Shown piece after piece: positions 27,557 through 37,298 of a DNA stretch of 64,000 nt. Origin of the DNA: Verrucomicrobiales bacterium (GTDB lineage Bacteria; Verrucomicrobiota; Verrucomicrobiia; Verrucomicrobiales; V1-33); assembly GCA_028293125.1 (NCBI GenBank), contig JAQGPJ010000026.1, forward strand, positions 62,001 through 126,000, written 5' to 3'. The first letter of the stretch is position 1. Each line of letters begins with the position of its first letter. Made by a program: the position numbers and the translations under genes. The notes under the pieces were generated by a model. It ran no database searches and had not been told where the DNA came from. It saw only the letters and a list, made by a program, of their open reading frames with translations.

Positions 27557-30500
27557 TTAATTGCCCAGGACGCGCAGGCGCTCCTTGACCTTGGCGAAAT
27601 CCGGCTCGTTCTGCAGTTTGGCGGCGCTTTTGGGATCGTTCACAGCCTCACGGTAAATGGCCACGGCATCCAGGGCCTTGGTCATTTCCTCCTTCATCTG
27701 GCCGGCGCGCAGATAGCCCCGGGCCATCCAGGATGGAAAGGCTTTGAAACTCAGATAGAGGCGCTGGAAATAATTGAAAGCGTCAGGAAGCATCTTCTGC
27801 TTGTATTTGATCTCCCCCATCAGCCAGGTGGCTTCGGCCATCACGTCCTTGGGCACGGATTTGTCCCCGAACATCTCCTTCACCAGCGTCTCGCACTCCG
27901 CGTACTTTTCAGTGTCAAAAAGCACCCGCGCCTTGCCGATAACCGCCTGGCTGTATTTCGCGCCCGGGTAGTCATTGATGGCCTGCTCGAACCGCTTGAG
28001 GGCGTTTTCGTAATCCTTGGCCTTGTAGGCCATTTCCCCCAGCCCGGTCAGTCCCCAGTCCATATACGGGGACTGGGGGAAGAACTGGATCAGGCGGTTG
28101 TAGTAGGTGGCCGAGCGGTCCTCGGCACCCCGGGTCAGATAGTAGTCGGCCACCGTCGCCAGCAGGCGGGGGCTGAGATCCTCGGCGGTGAATTCCGTGG
28201 CCAGTTTCTCCGCCAGGGCGTCGGACTGTTTGGGTGAGGTGTCCACCACCGGCTTGCCGTCAGGCCCTTTCTTTTTGGGAACCGCCCGCTCCAGCGACTT
28301 GTAAAGCTCGCTCTTTACATACACCAGACGCGCCTTGCCCACGTTCGTGAGTTTTCCGTCACCCACTCCCAGCAGCTGATCCAGCGCGGCCTCCGCCTGC
28401 TGGCCCTGCTCGGCCACTGTGGGGGGCGGCGGCGCGGGAGTGGCGGCGGCGGCAGCCGGAGCGGGAGTGATGACTTTGGGATCCGCCGGCACAGCCGGGA
28501 CCGCTGCGGCGCGGGGCTTCTTTTTGGGAATGCAGGATTTGGCCAGCTGCTGCAGCAGGTCCTCCACGCCTTCCTTGGAGGGGCTGTTGATGTTCTCCAG
28601 CACCTGCTCGGCAAGGAATTTTTTCACCTTCTCCTCGTTCGCTGTTTTCTCCTCGGGTGTTTTGCCCTGCCGGACGATCGATTTGCCGATCCAGCTGATG
28701 GCCTCCAGCGTTTTGGGGCTGTCCGGATAGGTTTTCAGGAAATCCTGGTACATGTCCCCGATCTCCTTCCACCGGCCCTGGCGGGTGAGCAGCGGCCGCG
28801 CCTGGCTGAGGCAGTAGTCCACCACCGCGTCACTCCGTCCCTTCACCGCCCCCATCATATAGGCGTCGGCGGTCAGGCGGTCGATATCATCGGACTTGAG
28901 GCCCAGCTCCTTCTGCTCCTCGAAACTCATCTCCTTGTAGGTGTCGCCGATGAGCGCGTAGCTGTCGGCTTCCGTGGTGGTGCCGGGATAGCTTTTGATG
29001 ATGTCCTGGCATTCATCGATCACCTTCTTCATGTTCGATGGTTTGCCCTTGGCCTTCTTGCCCTGCTCCTCGCCCTTCATCATCATCGCCAGCCGGTAGC
29101 GGGCATCGCCGATGTACTGGCCGTTGGGATACTTGGTCCTGTAGGCTGAAAGCTCCCGGATGCTGGCCGCATAGTCGTTCTGGAAGAAGAACGTGAGGGC
29201 ATACATGTAGTCGATGTTCTCCATCACCGGGGAATCCGGCACCTGGGCGCGGAAATTCTCCGCCGCCTCACGGGCTTTGACGAAGTCGTACCGCTCCAGA
29301 TAGTTCTGCACCTGGATGGCGAGGAACTGCGCCTTGTTCGGCGAGTTCTCCAAGTACTTCATCACCTCGTCGTAAACCTTGCTGATCCTGTCCTGGTCCT
29401 TCGTTTTCTGGACCATGGCGATCAGCACTTCCGCGACCTCCTGCACATTCGCGCCGGCGGTGTGCTGCTTCAGATACTCGCGGCACAGGGATTCGGTTTT
29501 GGCGATGATCTTCAGGCCGTCCTTGTCCGGGGATTCCGGGGCCAGACGGGAATTGGCCACAATCAGGCCGAAGAGCACGGTGGGCCGGTCCTCAAATGCG
29601 GGGAAGTTGTCGTAAAGCCACTGGAAGCCAAGCCTCGCCTCCCAAAAGCGGTTCAGCTGGGCAAAGCACCGGCTGATGCGGTAATACACCACGGCGTCAT
29701 AATTCTGCTCCTTCTCCAGCTGGGCGATCTGCGCTTTGGCCTGGGCGGCGTAGGCGCGGATGCGGTCCATCTGGGCGGAGGCGGAGACGGAGTCCGGGCC
29801 CTTGAGCGCCACCACTCTGGCCAGGCGCTCCAGTGAGCGGTCGTAGTCCCCTGACAATTCCTTCAGCGTGCTGACCACCTCATCCCGGCTGCGCAGGTTC
29901 TGGAAGGCCTGGAGCGCTTTTTCCTCCTTCTTGCTGCTCATCAGCTGGTCCGCCAGCTTCAGGGCGGTGTAGTTGATCTCGTTCACCAGCGGACGGGCAC
30001 CGGAGGAGCGCTTCACGCGCTCCAGCAGAGCCACTCCCTTCTCCGGCTGGTCCTCCTCGAAAATATCACAGAGCTTCAGAGCCTGACGGACCTCACCGGG
30101 GGTTTTGATGCCGGGAGCCAGGGCGGTCTCAAACAGCGTCACGGCCTTGGACTTCTGACTGCTTTCCACGTAGCACTCACCCAGTTCGATGTTCACATCG
30201 TCCTTGAAGAGGGGATTGCCGTTTTTCAGCGGCTCGTAGGCCAGAATGGCTTCCGCCCATTTTTTCTGCGCCCGGAGAATGCGCGCCAATGCCAGTCTGG
30301 CCTGATAAACATTCGCTCCCTTGGGATATTTGGTGACGTATTCGTTGAAAACCGCCTGAGCTTTGGCATGGTCGGGAACATTGAACCATGAGGCCCCGAG
30401 AATGAAATACAGCGGTTCCAGCAGTTCGATCTTGGCGCTTGTCTTCTTGGCAGCCTCCAGAAGGGCTTGGTAATTCGCCGCGGCGGTGGTCCAGTCGCCC

Positions 30501-30739
30501 TTCTCCCATGCTTTGGCGGCGTCCTGCTCCACTTTCTTGGGATCCGAGATATCCACCTTCGCGGGCGGGGCCGCCGGGGTGGCGGGTGCGGCCGGCGGAT
30601 CCTGGGCCAGGAGCGGGGAGACTGCCGCCAGCAGGACCAGGCCATAGGGAATGCAGGCGCTCCTTGAAATCAAAAACCGTTTGTTCACAAGCTGAAAGGG
30701 AGTTTTCCGACGGCCTCCGGAAAAGCCGTCCGGGGTCAT
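27557..30739 (-). CDS. large exported TPR-repeat protein (1,060 residues)
   Basis: A signal peptide (hydrophobic core LVLLAAVSPLLAQ, about 34-46) and a Pro/Ala-rich linker precede a long array of tetratricopeptide-type helical repeats covering almost the whole protein, interrupted by a Pro/Ala low-complexity stretch at about 735-770 (AVPAVPADPKV). Members of this architecture in related bacteria accompany ExbB/ExbD genes. An alternative start is GTG at 30688 (VNKRFL), which would put the signal peptide at the very N-terminus. It is first in the minus-strand series leading to ExbB. The function is unknown, but periplasmic protein-protein scaffolding is likely. Confidence 0.75.
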   Translation of the reverse strand: MTPDGFSGGRRKTPFQLVNKRFLISRSACIPYGLVLLAAVSPLLAQDPPAAPATPAAPPAKVDISDPKKVEQDAAKAWEKGDWTTAAANYQALLEAAKKTSAKIELLEPLYFILGASWFNVPDHAKAQAVFNEYVTKYPKGANVYQARLALARILRAQKKWAEAILAYEPLKNGNPLFKDDVNIELGECYVESSQKSKAVTLFETALAPGIKTPGEVRQALKLCDIFEEDQPEKGVALLERVKRSSGARPLVNEINYTALKLADQLMSSKKEEKALQAFQNLRSRDEVVSTLKELSGDYDRSLERLARVVALKGPDSVSASAQMDRIRAYAAQAKAQIAQLEKEQNYDAVVYYRISRCFAQLNRFWEARLGFQWLYDNFPAFEDRPTVLFGLIVANSRLAPESPDKDGLKIIAKTESLCREYLKQHTAGANVQEVAEVLIAMVQKTKDQDRISKVYDEVMKYLENSPNKAQFLAIQVQNYLERYDFVKAREAAENFRAQVPDSPVMENIDYMYALTFFFQNDYAASIRELSAYRTKYPNGQYIGDARYRLAMMMKGEEQGKKAKGKPSNMKKVIDECQDIIKSYPGTTTEADSYALIGDTYKEMSFEEQKELGLKSDDIDRLTADAYMMGAVKGRSDAVVDYCLSQARPLLTRQGRWKEIGDMYQDFLKTYPDSPKTLEAISWIGKSIVRQGKTPEEKTANEEKVKKFLAEQVLENINSPSKEGVEDLLQQLAKSCIPKKKPRAAAVPAVPADPKVITPAPAAAAATPAPPPPTVAEQGQQAEAALDQLLGVGDGKLTNVGKARLVYVKSELYKSLERAVPKKKGPDGKPVVDTSPKQSDALAEKLATEFTAEDLSPRLLATVADYYLTRGAEDRSATYYNRLIQFFPQSPYMDWGLTGLGEMAYKAKDYENALKRFEQAINDYPGAKYSQAVIGKARVLFDTEKYAECETLVKEMFGDKSVPKDVMAEATWLMGEIKYKQKMLPDAFNYFQRLYLSFKAFPSWMARGYLRAGQMKEEMTKALDAVAIYREAVNDPKSAAKLQNEPDFAKVKERLRVLGN

Positions 30740-31034
30740 AAAACCGGGGTGAAGCTCAAAGTATTCCGAACCGCTTTGGTGAATGCAATGACTATTTGTT
30801 CCGGCCTTTCCGTTTCATGGGATCTTAGGGCGCACAGCCCCCCGGAACCTTGTGGAACCTTCTTTCCGGCATCCCTCCTCCGCCACATGCCCGTTAAAAA
30901 TCCTGGAGCAAAGTGGATTTCCGCTTAGCATTCCGGCTGAATGCCTGCGGTTCCCTTTTCACGCCGCAGAGGGCGGGGGACGGATGAAAGCAGGCATTGC
31001 ATTGATTCAATCCAACCGTATCCCACCACCTCCG

Positions 31035-32120
31035 ATGAAGAAATTTCTCACCACCACGGCCGCCATGGGTGCCGCCGTTCTGAGCCTGGCCACCACCGGG
31101 TGTTTCAAGGCCGAAAGCAAAAACACCGTCAATGCGGACGGCTCCGCCAAATTCAATACGGTCATGGAATTCAATCTGGCGCCCATCATGAGCATGCTCG
31201 GAGCGGGCGGGGCCGGAGCCAATCCGATGGGGGACAACCACAATTTTCTGATGACAGTCATGCGCTCCATGGCTCCTGAGGTGGACGCCTGGACGGAGGC
31301 CAAAGTGGAGACCACCAAGCTGGGCGCCACCAAAATCACGCTCGGTGGCTTCGTGAAGGATTTCACGGCCGGCGCGGACCTTAAAAAGTCCCTGTCCGCC
31401 AACCCGGAATTCGCCGCCAAGGCCGCCGATCTCCCCGATTTCAAATTCATTGAATCCACCAAGGACACCGCGACCGGCAACTGGGTCATCACCATGCCGG
31501 GGGTGGATGAGATCATGGAGGTCTTTGGCGCCCTTCAAAAAAAAGCCGCCAAGGACAAAGCCTTCACCCCTGGCAGTCTGGATGAGGTCACCGAGGAGGC
31601 CATCGCCGCCAAAATGACGGAGGTCCGCACCCAGTATGCACAGTTCAAGCCCATGGCGGCCATGATGCTCAAGGACATGTCCATCACCAGCGAAATGGAG
31701 GTCGGCGGCGAGATTCTGGAGGCCCATGTCTTCGAAAAATCCGGCCCCGGGAAAGTAACCGCCACTTTCAACGGCCAGCAGCTGATCGAACTGGTGGATG
31801 GCATCATGACGGATGACAAGCTGCCGGGGAAAGTCGCCAAACTGGCCGCAGCCCTTAATGAAGGGCCTGAAAGCACCAAGGTGGGCCCTGCGCTGCGTGA
31901 GTTCATCACCCCGCTCATCAGTTCCTTTTACGGCGGTTCCAAGGCTCCGAAGCTGGTCATCAAACCCTCGGCCAGCCCCGCGTTCAACTACAGCGCGGAA
32001 GTGGCCAAGGCCAAAGCCAATATGTCCCCCGAGCTGAAGCAGCTGGTGGACGAGGCTTCCAAGCCCGCCGTCCCGGCTGACGCCGGCGGACTGCCCGCTC
32101 CCAAGAAAAAAGCCGCCTGA
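31035..32120 (+). CDS. predicted lipoprotein of unknown function
   Basis: 361 residues from the ATG at 31035; a longer frame to 30852 has no family support. A signal peptide ends in a lipobox (TTGC, C23). The body is alpha/beta with many K and A residues (KAADLPDFKFIES; AAKMTEVRTQYAQF) and ends in a lysine-rich tail. I do not recognise the family. It diverges from the large TPR gene (295 bp between starts) and is followed by a clear terminator at 32191-32220, so it is probably transcribed alone. Likely attached to a membrane facing the periplasm. Confidence 0.7.
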   Translation: MKKFLTTTAAMGAAVLSLATTGCFKAESKNTVNADGSAKFNTVMEFNLAPIMSMLGAGGAGANPMGDNHNFLMTVMRSMAPEVDAWTEAKVETTKLGATKITLGGFVKDFTAGADLKKSLSANPEFAAKAADLPDFKFIESTKDTATGNWVITMPGVDEIMEVFGALQKKAAKDKAFTPGSLDEVTEEAIAAKMTEVRTQYAQFKPMAAMMLKDMSITSEMEVGGEILEAHVFEKSGPGKVTATFNGQQLIELVDGIMTDDKLPGKVAKLAAALNEGPESTKVGPALREFITPLISSFYGGSKAPKLVIKPSASPAFNYSAEVAKAKANMSPELKQLVDEASKPAVPADAGGLPAPKKKAA

Positions 32121-32190
32121 GTGCGGGCTGCCGCCGGGAACCACCCTCCTGCCAGGGAATGGCGGCTGATCCGTCTTGGAGAATGCAACT

Positions 32191-32220
32191 CTCCGCTTTC
32201 CCAACCCCGCGGAGTTTTGT
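32191..32220 (+). terminator. intrinsic terminator after the lipoprotein gene
   Basis: CTCCGC (32191-32196) pairs with GCGGAG (32209-32214) around a 12-nt loop, followed by TTTTGTTTG. It lies 70 bp after the lipoprotein stop codon and just before the MoeB-like gene, so that gene needs its own promoter or read-through. Confidence 0.7.
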
Positions 32221-32250
32221 TTGTCCGGCTGAACCTGTGATTCCCCTTTT

Positions 32251-33378
32251 CTGAAAACCCCTTCCCCATCCGCAGCGGCGGAGTTCAGCGCGTCTGAACT
32301 CCGCCGTTTTGCCCGGCACCTGACCCTCCCCGGCATCGGACTGGAGGGGCAGCGCCGCCTGAAACAGGCCTCCGTGCTGGTGCTTGGAGCCGGCGGGCTG
32401 GGCTCCCCCGCCCTGCTTTACCTGGCCGCCGCCGGCGTGGGCCGCCTGGGGGTGGTGGATCCTGACGAGGTCAGCCTCAGCAACCTGCAGCGGCAGGTGC
32501 TCTTTGACACCACCCGGATCGGCCAGCTGAAAACGGAGGCCGCCTGCGACCGGCTGCTGGCCCTTTACCCCGAGTGCACGGTGGAGGCCCGGGCCGAAGC
32601 CTTCACTTCCGCCAATGCCCTGACCCTGGCGGCGGATTACGATCTGATCCTGGACGGCACGGACAATTTTCCTTCCCGCTATCTCGCCAGCGACACCGGC
32701 GTGTGGCTGGGAAAGCCTGTCATCTACGGCTCCATCCACCGGTTTGAAGGCCAGGTCTCCGTCTTTGCCCCGCACCTCGGCGCCCCCTGCTACCGCTGTA
32801 TGTTTCCGGTGCCGCCACCGCCCGGGACCGTGCCGGACTGCTCCACGGCAGGCGTGCTGGGTGTTCTCGCCGGACTGATCGGCACCCTGCAGGCGGGGGA
32901 GGCAGTGAAGCTGATCACCGGCGCGGGCACACCGCTGCTGGGGCGGATGCTGCATGCTGATATGCTCGGCACCCGGTTCCGGGAATTCAGACTCCGGCGC
33001 GATCCCGCCTGCCCTGTCTGCGGGGAAAATCCCTCCATCACGGAGCCGGTGGATTATGCGTTTTTCTGCGGAGTGGCTCCGGTGGAGCCGGACCTTGAAA
33101 TGCCCGCCGCCCGACTGGCGGATATCCGCCGGACTCATTTTATTCTGGATGTGAGGGAACCTTGGGAGCATGCCCTGCTTCCTTTCACGGCGGACCGTTG
33201 GATTCCCTGGCAGGAAGTGGGCGCGCAACTGGAATCACTGCCCATGGACCGCCCCATCCTCACGGTCTGCCGGATCGGCCTGCGCAGTCAGGAAACCGCC
33301 CGCCTGCTGCGGCACCGGGGCCATCCCTCGGCGGCCAGCCTGCACGGCGGACTGGACGCCCTGCATACGGAGGCCTGA
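32251..33378 (+). CDS. moeB: MoeB/ThiF-type E1-like adenylyltransferase fused to a rhodanese domain
   Basis: 375 residues if the CTG at 32251 is the start. The ATP-binding GAGGLGS (46-52), the DGTDNF motif, the catalytic-type cysteine C197 (VPDCSTAGVLG), zinc pairs C180/C183 and C254/C257, and a C-terminal rhodanese domain with C340 (VCRIGLRS) are all present. Such proteins adenylate the C-terminus of a MoaD- or ThiS-like sulfur carrier. The first canonical start, GTG at 32374, would delete the conserved N-terminal segment LRRFARHLTLPGIGLEGQ, which is translated in frame upstream. No ATG, GTG or TTG precedes that segment after the in-frame TGA, so a CTG start or a sequencing or assembly error is implied. 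No molybdopterin or thiamine gene neighbours it. Confidence 0.82.
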   Translation: MKTPSPSAAAEFSASELRRFARHLTLPGIGLEGQRRLKQASVLVLGAGGLGSPALLYLAAAGVGRLGVVDPDEVSLSNLQRQVLFDTTRIGQLKTEAACDRLLALYPECTVEARAEAFTSANALTLAADYDLILDGTDNFPSRYLASDTGVWLGKPVIYGSIHRFEGQVSVFAPHLGAPCYRCMFPVPPPPGTVPDCSTAGVLGVLAGLIGTLQAGEAVKLITGAGTPLLGRMLHADMLGTRFREFRLRRDPACPVCGENPSITEPVDYAFFCGVAPVEPDLEMPAARLADIRRTHFILDVREPWEHALLPFTADRWIPWQEVGAQLESLPMDRPILTVCRIGLRSQETARLLRHRGHPSAASLHGGLDALHTEA

Positions 33379-33458
33379 CAAAGGCGGAGAATGTGCCGGC
33401 ATCCGGTTTTATCCGGGCACGGGAATCCTCAACCTGCGGTGCTGGAGACCGGTCTCCA

Positions 33459-35060
33459 CTACAGAGTGTCCGGATTGAATACCGGCTGCCGCAGAATTTC
33501 AATCAGCCGCCAGGCCACAGCGGCATTCAGAATCCAGAGAGCGGCCTGATAAACCCATGCGGTCCATGGAGGGGCATTGCGGATGAGGGCCATATCCAGC
33601 AGATTCTCCGCTCCCCACACGACGCTGAAAACCAAAGGCAGATACAGCGACAGCATGAACCGGTCACCGTGCCCGATGGGATGGTACCAGCCGTAGAGCA
33701 GAGCATAAGCGAGCAGGGTGCCCACCACGAACATGCCCGCCGCCCCCGCCCCGCAGGGCAGCGGCATCCCGGCTCCGGCATGAGCCCGGCGCCGGCTCCA
33801 CATCAGCACCGCCGCCCCCAGGAACACCGCTGCCGCCGCTCCCAGGTAAATCCCCCGCCGGTCCAGCAGGACCCGCCAGCCGGCGAATGGCCTGTCCGGA
33901 TTTTGTTTCACAATTTCGGGGGCCAGCCACTGCGACATCGTCTGCCAGTACCCATCCACCAGGCGGGACGCCATCTGCTCCGTGGTATGGGTTTTGGCAT
34001 AACGCCAGAGGGAGGGTTTGGTGCCCTCCGGCATCTGCTCCAAGGCGGCTTTGCCGGGGTAATTCCGCATCCAGTCCTCACCCTGGGCGAAGTTGTCGAA
34101 CCACATCCACGCCTCCGGGTAGCTGAAACGGGCATCGCCCCATTTCTCCTCCGCATAGGAATACCGCGGGCTGACAACAGCCATCCACCCCAGCGCAAAA
34201 ATGATCAGGCCGAAAAAATGGTTCCGGGAGGTCCAGCGGTACTCCTGCTCCTCCTTCCGGAACCAGCCGCCCAGAAAGCGCCAGGCGCTGACGGCGAACC
34301 ATGTCAGCAGGAGCGGCTCCACGGAGGTCTTGGCCAGCCACGCCAAGCCGCTGAGCACGCCGAACAGGCAGTGCAGCCACAGATCATTCTGAATCAGCAG
34401 CCGCACCGCGCAAACCCAGGACAGAAAGAAGAACAGGTAATACAGCGGCTCCGGCTGGAAATACACGGCCCTCGGCAGCAGGGCGCCGAAAGCCCCCAGC
34501 AACAGCACCGCCACCACCGCCGCGGGCCGGAAGGCGCGCGCCATCACCAGGCCCAGACACCACAGGAAAACCAGCACGATCGAGACATTGACCCATTTCC
34601 CCCTCACAAAAAATTCCCGATCCGCTTCCGATACCGTGAATTCCGAATACACCGCCTCCTGCGGAGCCAGCCGGGACGCCACCCAGGGCCACAGCGGGGC
34701 CACGACACCGTCCGTGCGGTGGGGCATGTCCTGATGCAGAGTGCCGCTCCAGTCCTCGCTGGTTGCCGTGGCTGCCTCATCCCGGGTGAGCAGCGCCTGG
34801 TTGATATTGTGCTTCTGATCCTGATCCCCCTGGACCTGCCCTGTCTTCACATCCCGGACCGGGCCCAGCTGCAGATTTGTCTGCTGAATCAGTTGTCCCG
34901 CCAAATACCAGCACAGAGCCAGGATCAGGGTCAGGGCCAGGGCGCTGATGCCGAATTCCAGCCATCCCCGCTCCAGGGAAACAAGGGTGACCGTCCGTTT
35001 GGGGATGGATGCCGGCTCCCGCTCCATGGCCTGCGGGTTGGGATTGAAAGGAACACTCAC
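33459..35060 (-). CDS. polytopic membrane protein, GT-C glycosyltransferase-like
   Basis: 533 residues with about ten hydrophobic segments and a long first extracytoplasmic loop (about 55-150) carrying conserved-looking acidic residues. The layout (N-terminal TM, large loop, many TMs, W/Y-rich middle part) resembles GT39/GT83 lipid-linked sugar transferases, but I see no decisive motif and the family assignment is tentative. No sugar-biosynthesis genes adjoin. It is 24 bp downstream of the FAH-family hydrolase gene on the same strand and converges on the MoeB-like gene. Confidence 0.55.
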   Translation of the reverse strand: MSVPFNPNPQAMEREPASIPKRTVTLVSLERGWLEFGISALALTLILALCWYLAGQLIQQTNLQLGPVRDVKTGQVQGDQDQKHNINQALLTRDEAATATSEDWSGTLHQDMPHRTDGVVAPLWPWVASRLAPQEAVYSEFTVSEADREFFVRGKWVNVSIVLVFLWCLGLVMARAFRPAAVVAVLLLGAFGALLPRAVYFQPEPLYYLFFFLSWVCAVRLLIQNDLWLHCLFGVLSGLAWLAKTSVEPLLLTWFAVSAWRFLGGWFRKEEQEYRWTSRNHFFGLIIFALGWMAVVSPRYSYAEEKWGDARFSYPEAWMWFDNFAQGEDWMRNYPGKAALEQMPEGTKPSLWRYAKTHTTEQMASRLVDGYWQTMSQWLAPEIVKQNPDRPFAGWRVLLDRRGIYLGAAAAVFLGAAVLMWSRRRAHAGAGMPLPCGAGAAGMFVVGTLLAYALLYGWYHPIGHGDRFMLSLYLPLVFSVVWGAENLLDMALIRNAPPWTAWVYQAALWILNAAVAWRLIEILRQPVFNPDTL

Positions 35061-35084
35061 AGGCGTTGCAGGCTTGAATTCGGA

Positions 35085-35942
35085 TTACATGTGCCCAACC
35101 ACCACCCTCTGCTGCTGATTTCCCAGCGAGCCCGCCGAAGCCTCCACCACATCCCCCTGCTTCAGGAACAGGGGAGGCACCTGCCCCGCCCCCACCCCGG
35201 AGGGTGTCCCCGTGCTGATCACATCTCCCGGCAGCAGGGTCATGAAGCGGCTGATGTAGCTGACCAGATACGGCACCGGAAAGATGAGGTCGGAGGTGGA
35301 GCCGTCCTGCATCGTTTGGCCGTTGACCTTCAGATTCAGCGGCACACTGCCGTGGTCCGGCAGCTCGTCGGTGGTCACCAGCCAGGGCCCGAAGGGGGCG
35401 AAGGTGTCCGCGCTTTTGCCCTTCACCCACTGGCCGCCGCGTTCTTTCTGCCAGGCCCGCTCACTGTAATCCAGCATGATGCTGTAGCCGGCCACAAAAT
35501 CCAAGGCGTTGCTTTCCGGCACCTGCCGGGCTTTTTTGCCGATCACCAGCGCCAACTCCACCTCCCAGTCCACTTTCTCCGCACCGGGGGGAATCTCCAC
35601 ATCGTCATAGGGTCCATGCCACGCGGAGGACGCCTTCATGAAAAGCACCGGCTCCGTGGGAATGGCCGCGCCCGTCTCCTCCGCGTGCGAACGGTAATTC
35701 AGTCCCACGCAGACGATCTTGGAGGGCCGGGCCACCGCCGGACCGATCCGGGTGCCGGCCGGAACCTCCACCGCTCCATGCAGATTCCCCTCCACCCATT
35801 CCCTCAGCCGGTCCAGTCCGTGGCCGGCAAAAAAAGCCTCGTGATAATCGGTCACAAAAGCCGGAGCCGCGACCTGCCGTCCATCAGCCAGCAACAGTCC
35901 CGGACGCTCCGCACCGGCCGGTCCAAATCGGATGAGTTTCAT
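35085..35942 (-). CDS. fumarylacetoacetate hydrolase-family protein
   Basis: 285 residues from ATG 35942. The C-terminal FAH domain is complete: CVGLNYRSHAEE (about 79-90), metal-binding acidic residues in DWEVELALVIGKKAR, GYSIMLDYSERAWQ, and the final STGTPSGVG loop. Family members hydrolyse or isomerise acylpyruvates and related diketo acids using a divalent metal. The N-terminal 70 residues are the usual small accessory domain. No other aromatic or hydroxy-acid catabolic gene lies nearby, so the substrate is open. It is 24 bp before the GT-C-like gene, on the same strand. Confidence 0.88.
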   Translation of the reverse strand: MKLIRFGPAGAERPGLLLADGRQVAAPAFVTDYHEAFFAGHGLDRLREWVEGNLHGAVEVPAGTRIGPAVARPSKIVCVGLNYRSHAEETGAAIPTEPVLFMKASSAWHGPYDDVEIPPGAEKVDWEVELALVIGKKARQVPESNALDFVAGYSIMLDYSERAWQKERGGQWVKGKSADTFAPFGPWLVTTDELPDHGSVPLNLKVNGQTMQDGSTSDLIFPVPYLVSYISRFMTLLPGDVISTGTPSGVGAGQVPPLFLKQGDVVEASAGSLGNQQQRVVVGHM

Positions 35943-36054
35943 AGCGCCCACCCAAGCATCCGCCCGCCTTCGTGCAAGGCATTAGAGAAAGTGCGCGTGG
36001 CATAAAGGTCAGCCGCGCCTGTCCAGGCTCCCGCTGCCGGAACGCTATTGGCGG

Positions 36055-37122
36055 TCAGTATTTGAGAACCGGAGGCTTCTCGGGCTCCGCGTCCGGAGCG
36101 GGGAATTTCAGCGTGCGGGACGGCTCGCGGCCATGGCCGGTGATTTCGATGCGGTCGGGATAAAAATCCGCGCGGGCGTAGGCGTTGGTCTCCGTGTCCA
36201 GCATGCCACGGAGGTTCACAAAATGAATGCCGTGTTTGGCGCAGTAATTCCCGGCATGGTTGTGGCCGTTGAACCACACCGCGACCACATCCCGGAACTC
36301 CTCCACCAGCGCCTCCACGGGCCCGTTGTCCCACAGGGTGTGCACATCCACGGGCAGCAGGGGATAATGGCAGACGATCGCCACTTTCCGCCTGTCGGCG
36401 CGGGCGGCCGCCAGTTGGTCCCGCAGCCATGCCCGTTGTTTTTCCCCCAGACCCCCGGAGTAATCCTCCAGCTTCCGCTTTGAGGCTTTCCTGAACTCCT
36501 CCGCCGCCAGATACGGCGGGCTTCCGGCGGGGGATGAAAAGAGGCTGAGCTCATTGCCGTCCAGAAAGATGAACCGCCACAGGCCGCGCTCCTTCACATA
36601 GTAGGGCGCCGGCATGCCCAACAGTTCCGGGACTTTGGCCTTCAGAGGATCGGCCACGCTGTAGTCATGGTTCCCCGCCACTTGGAACACCGGGACCGGC
36701 GCGGCCTTCAGCAGCGGCATCACCACCCGGAAACTGTTCCCGTCCCGGTCGATGACGTCGCCCATGTGCAGCAGAAACTCCAGGTCGTCCGGCTTTTCCG
36801 TAAGCGCGGCAATGGCATCCGCCAGCTTCTGGGGCGAACGCCGGTAAAGCCGCTGTGGCATGTTCGCCGGAGTGTCCGCATCCGCATACTGGCAGTCCGT
36901 GAGAATGCCGATGCTGAATGCGCCGGAGGCCTTCCCGGCGCTGCCGGGGCCGGCTTTTGCGCCAAGGTCCGTCGGAGGTTCGGTCGCCGCCTGGGCAGTC
37001 CCCCGCTCCGCCGCCAAAGCACTTCCACCCATCACTCCCGCGCCCATCAGCCGTAAAAAGCCAGCTCTCCGCAGTTTTCTGGCCCGCCCGCTTGCATGTT
37101 CCCTGCCGGCTTTGTGTTTCAT
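36055..37122 (-). CDS. Tat-exported metallophosphoesterase (ADP-ribose/CDP-alcohol diphosphatase-like)
   Basis: 355 residues. The N-terminus has a twin-arginine signal (LRRAGFLRLMG, R18-R19) with a cleavage region near GTAQAA. The calcineurin-like metal motifs follow in order: TDCQYAD, MGDVIDR, GNHD, CHYP and GHNH. The D-x-Q-Y-A-D variant of the first motif is typical of the Mn-dependent ADP-ribose/CDP-alcohol diphosphatase branch. It would act in the periplasm on a phosphoester or diphosphate. It is 112 bp upstream of the FAH-family gene on the same strand. Substrate assignment is by resemblance only. Confidence 0.85.
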   Translation of the reverse strand: MKHKAGREHASGRARKLRRAGFLRLMGAGVMGGSALAAERGTAQAATEPPTDLGAKAGPGSAGKASGAFSIGILTDCQYADADTPANMPQRLYRRSPQKLADAIAALTEKPDDLEFLLHMGDVIDRDGNSFRVVMPLLKAAPVPVFQVAGNHDYSVADPLKAKVPELLGMPAPYYVKERGLWRFIFLDGNELSLFSSPAGSPPYLAAEEFRKASKRKLEDYSGGLGEKQRAWLRDQLAAARADRRKVAIVCHYPLLPVDVHTLWDNGPVEALVEEFRDVVAVWFNGHNHAGNYCAKHGIHFVNLRGMLDTETNAYARADFYPDRIEITGHGREPSRTLKFPAPDAEPEKPPVLKY

Positions 37123-37298
37123 GCGTGAAATTTAGTGTGGTGCAACGGAAACGCCACCAAAAGTTGTTTCCCTCATGGCGCGCTCCGGGCTATGCTGCTG
37201 GTTTGGACGCTTGTGCCCGAAAAGTATTCAGCCAGGGAATCCGCAGTGGGGGGAAAGGGTGGAAGCCCTGACAACAACCGGAGCCCAGGCGGCGGGAT

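Noticed and set aside
30894-32336. 480-codon minus-strand frame opposite the lipoprotein gene
   Set aside because: The plus strand has a signal peptide, lipobox and downstream terminator; the minus frame is Gly/His-rich shadow.
33162-36005. 947-codon plus-strand open frame
   Set aside because: It runs antisense across the GT-C-like and FAH-family genes and carries no recognisable domain.
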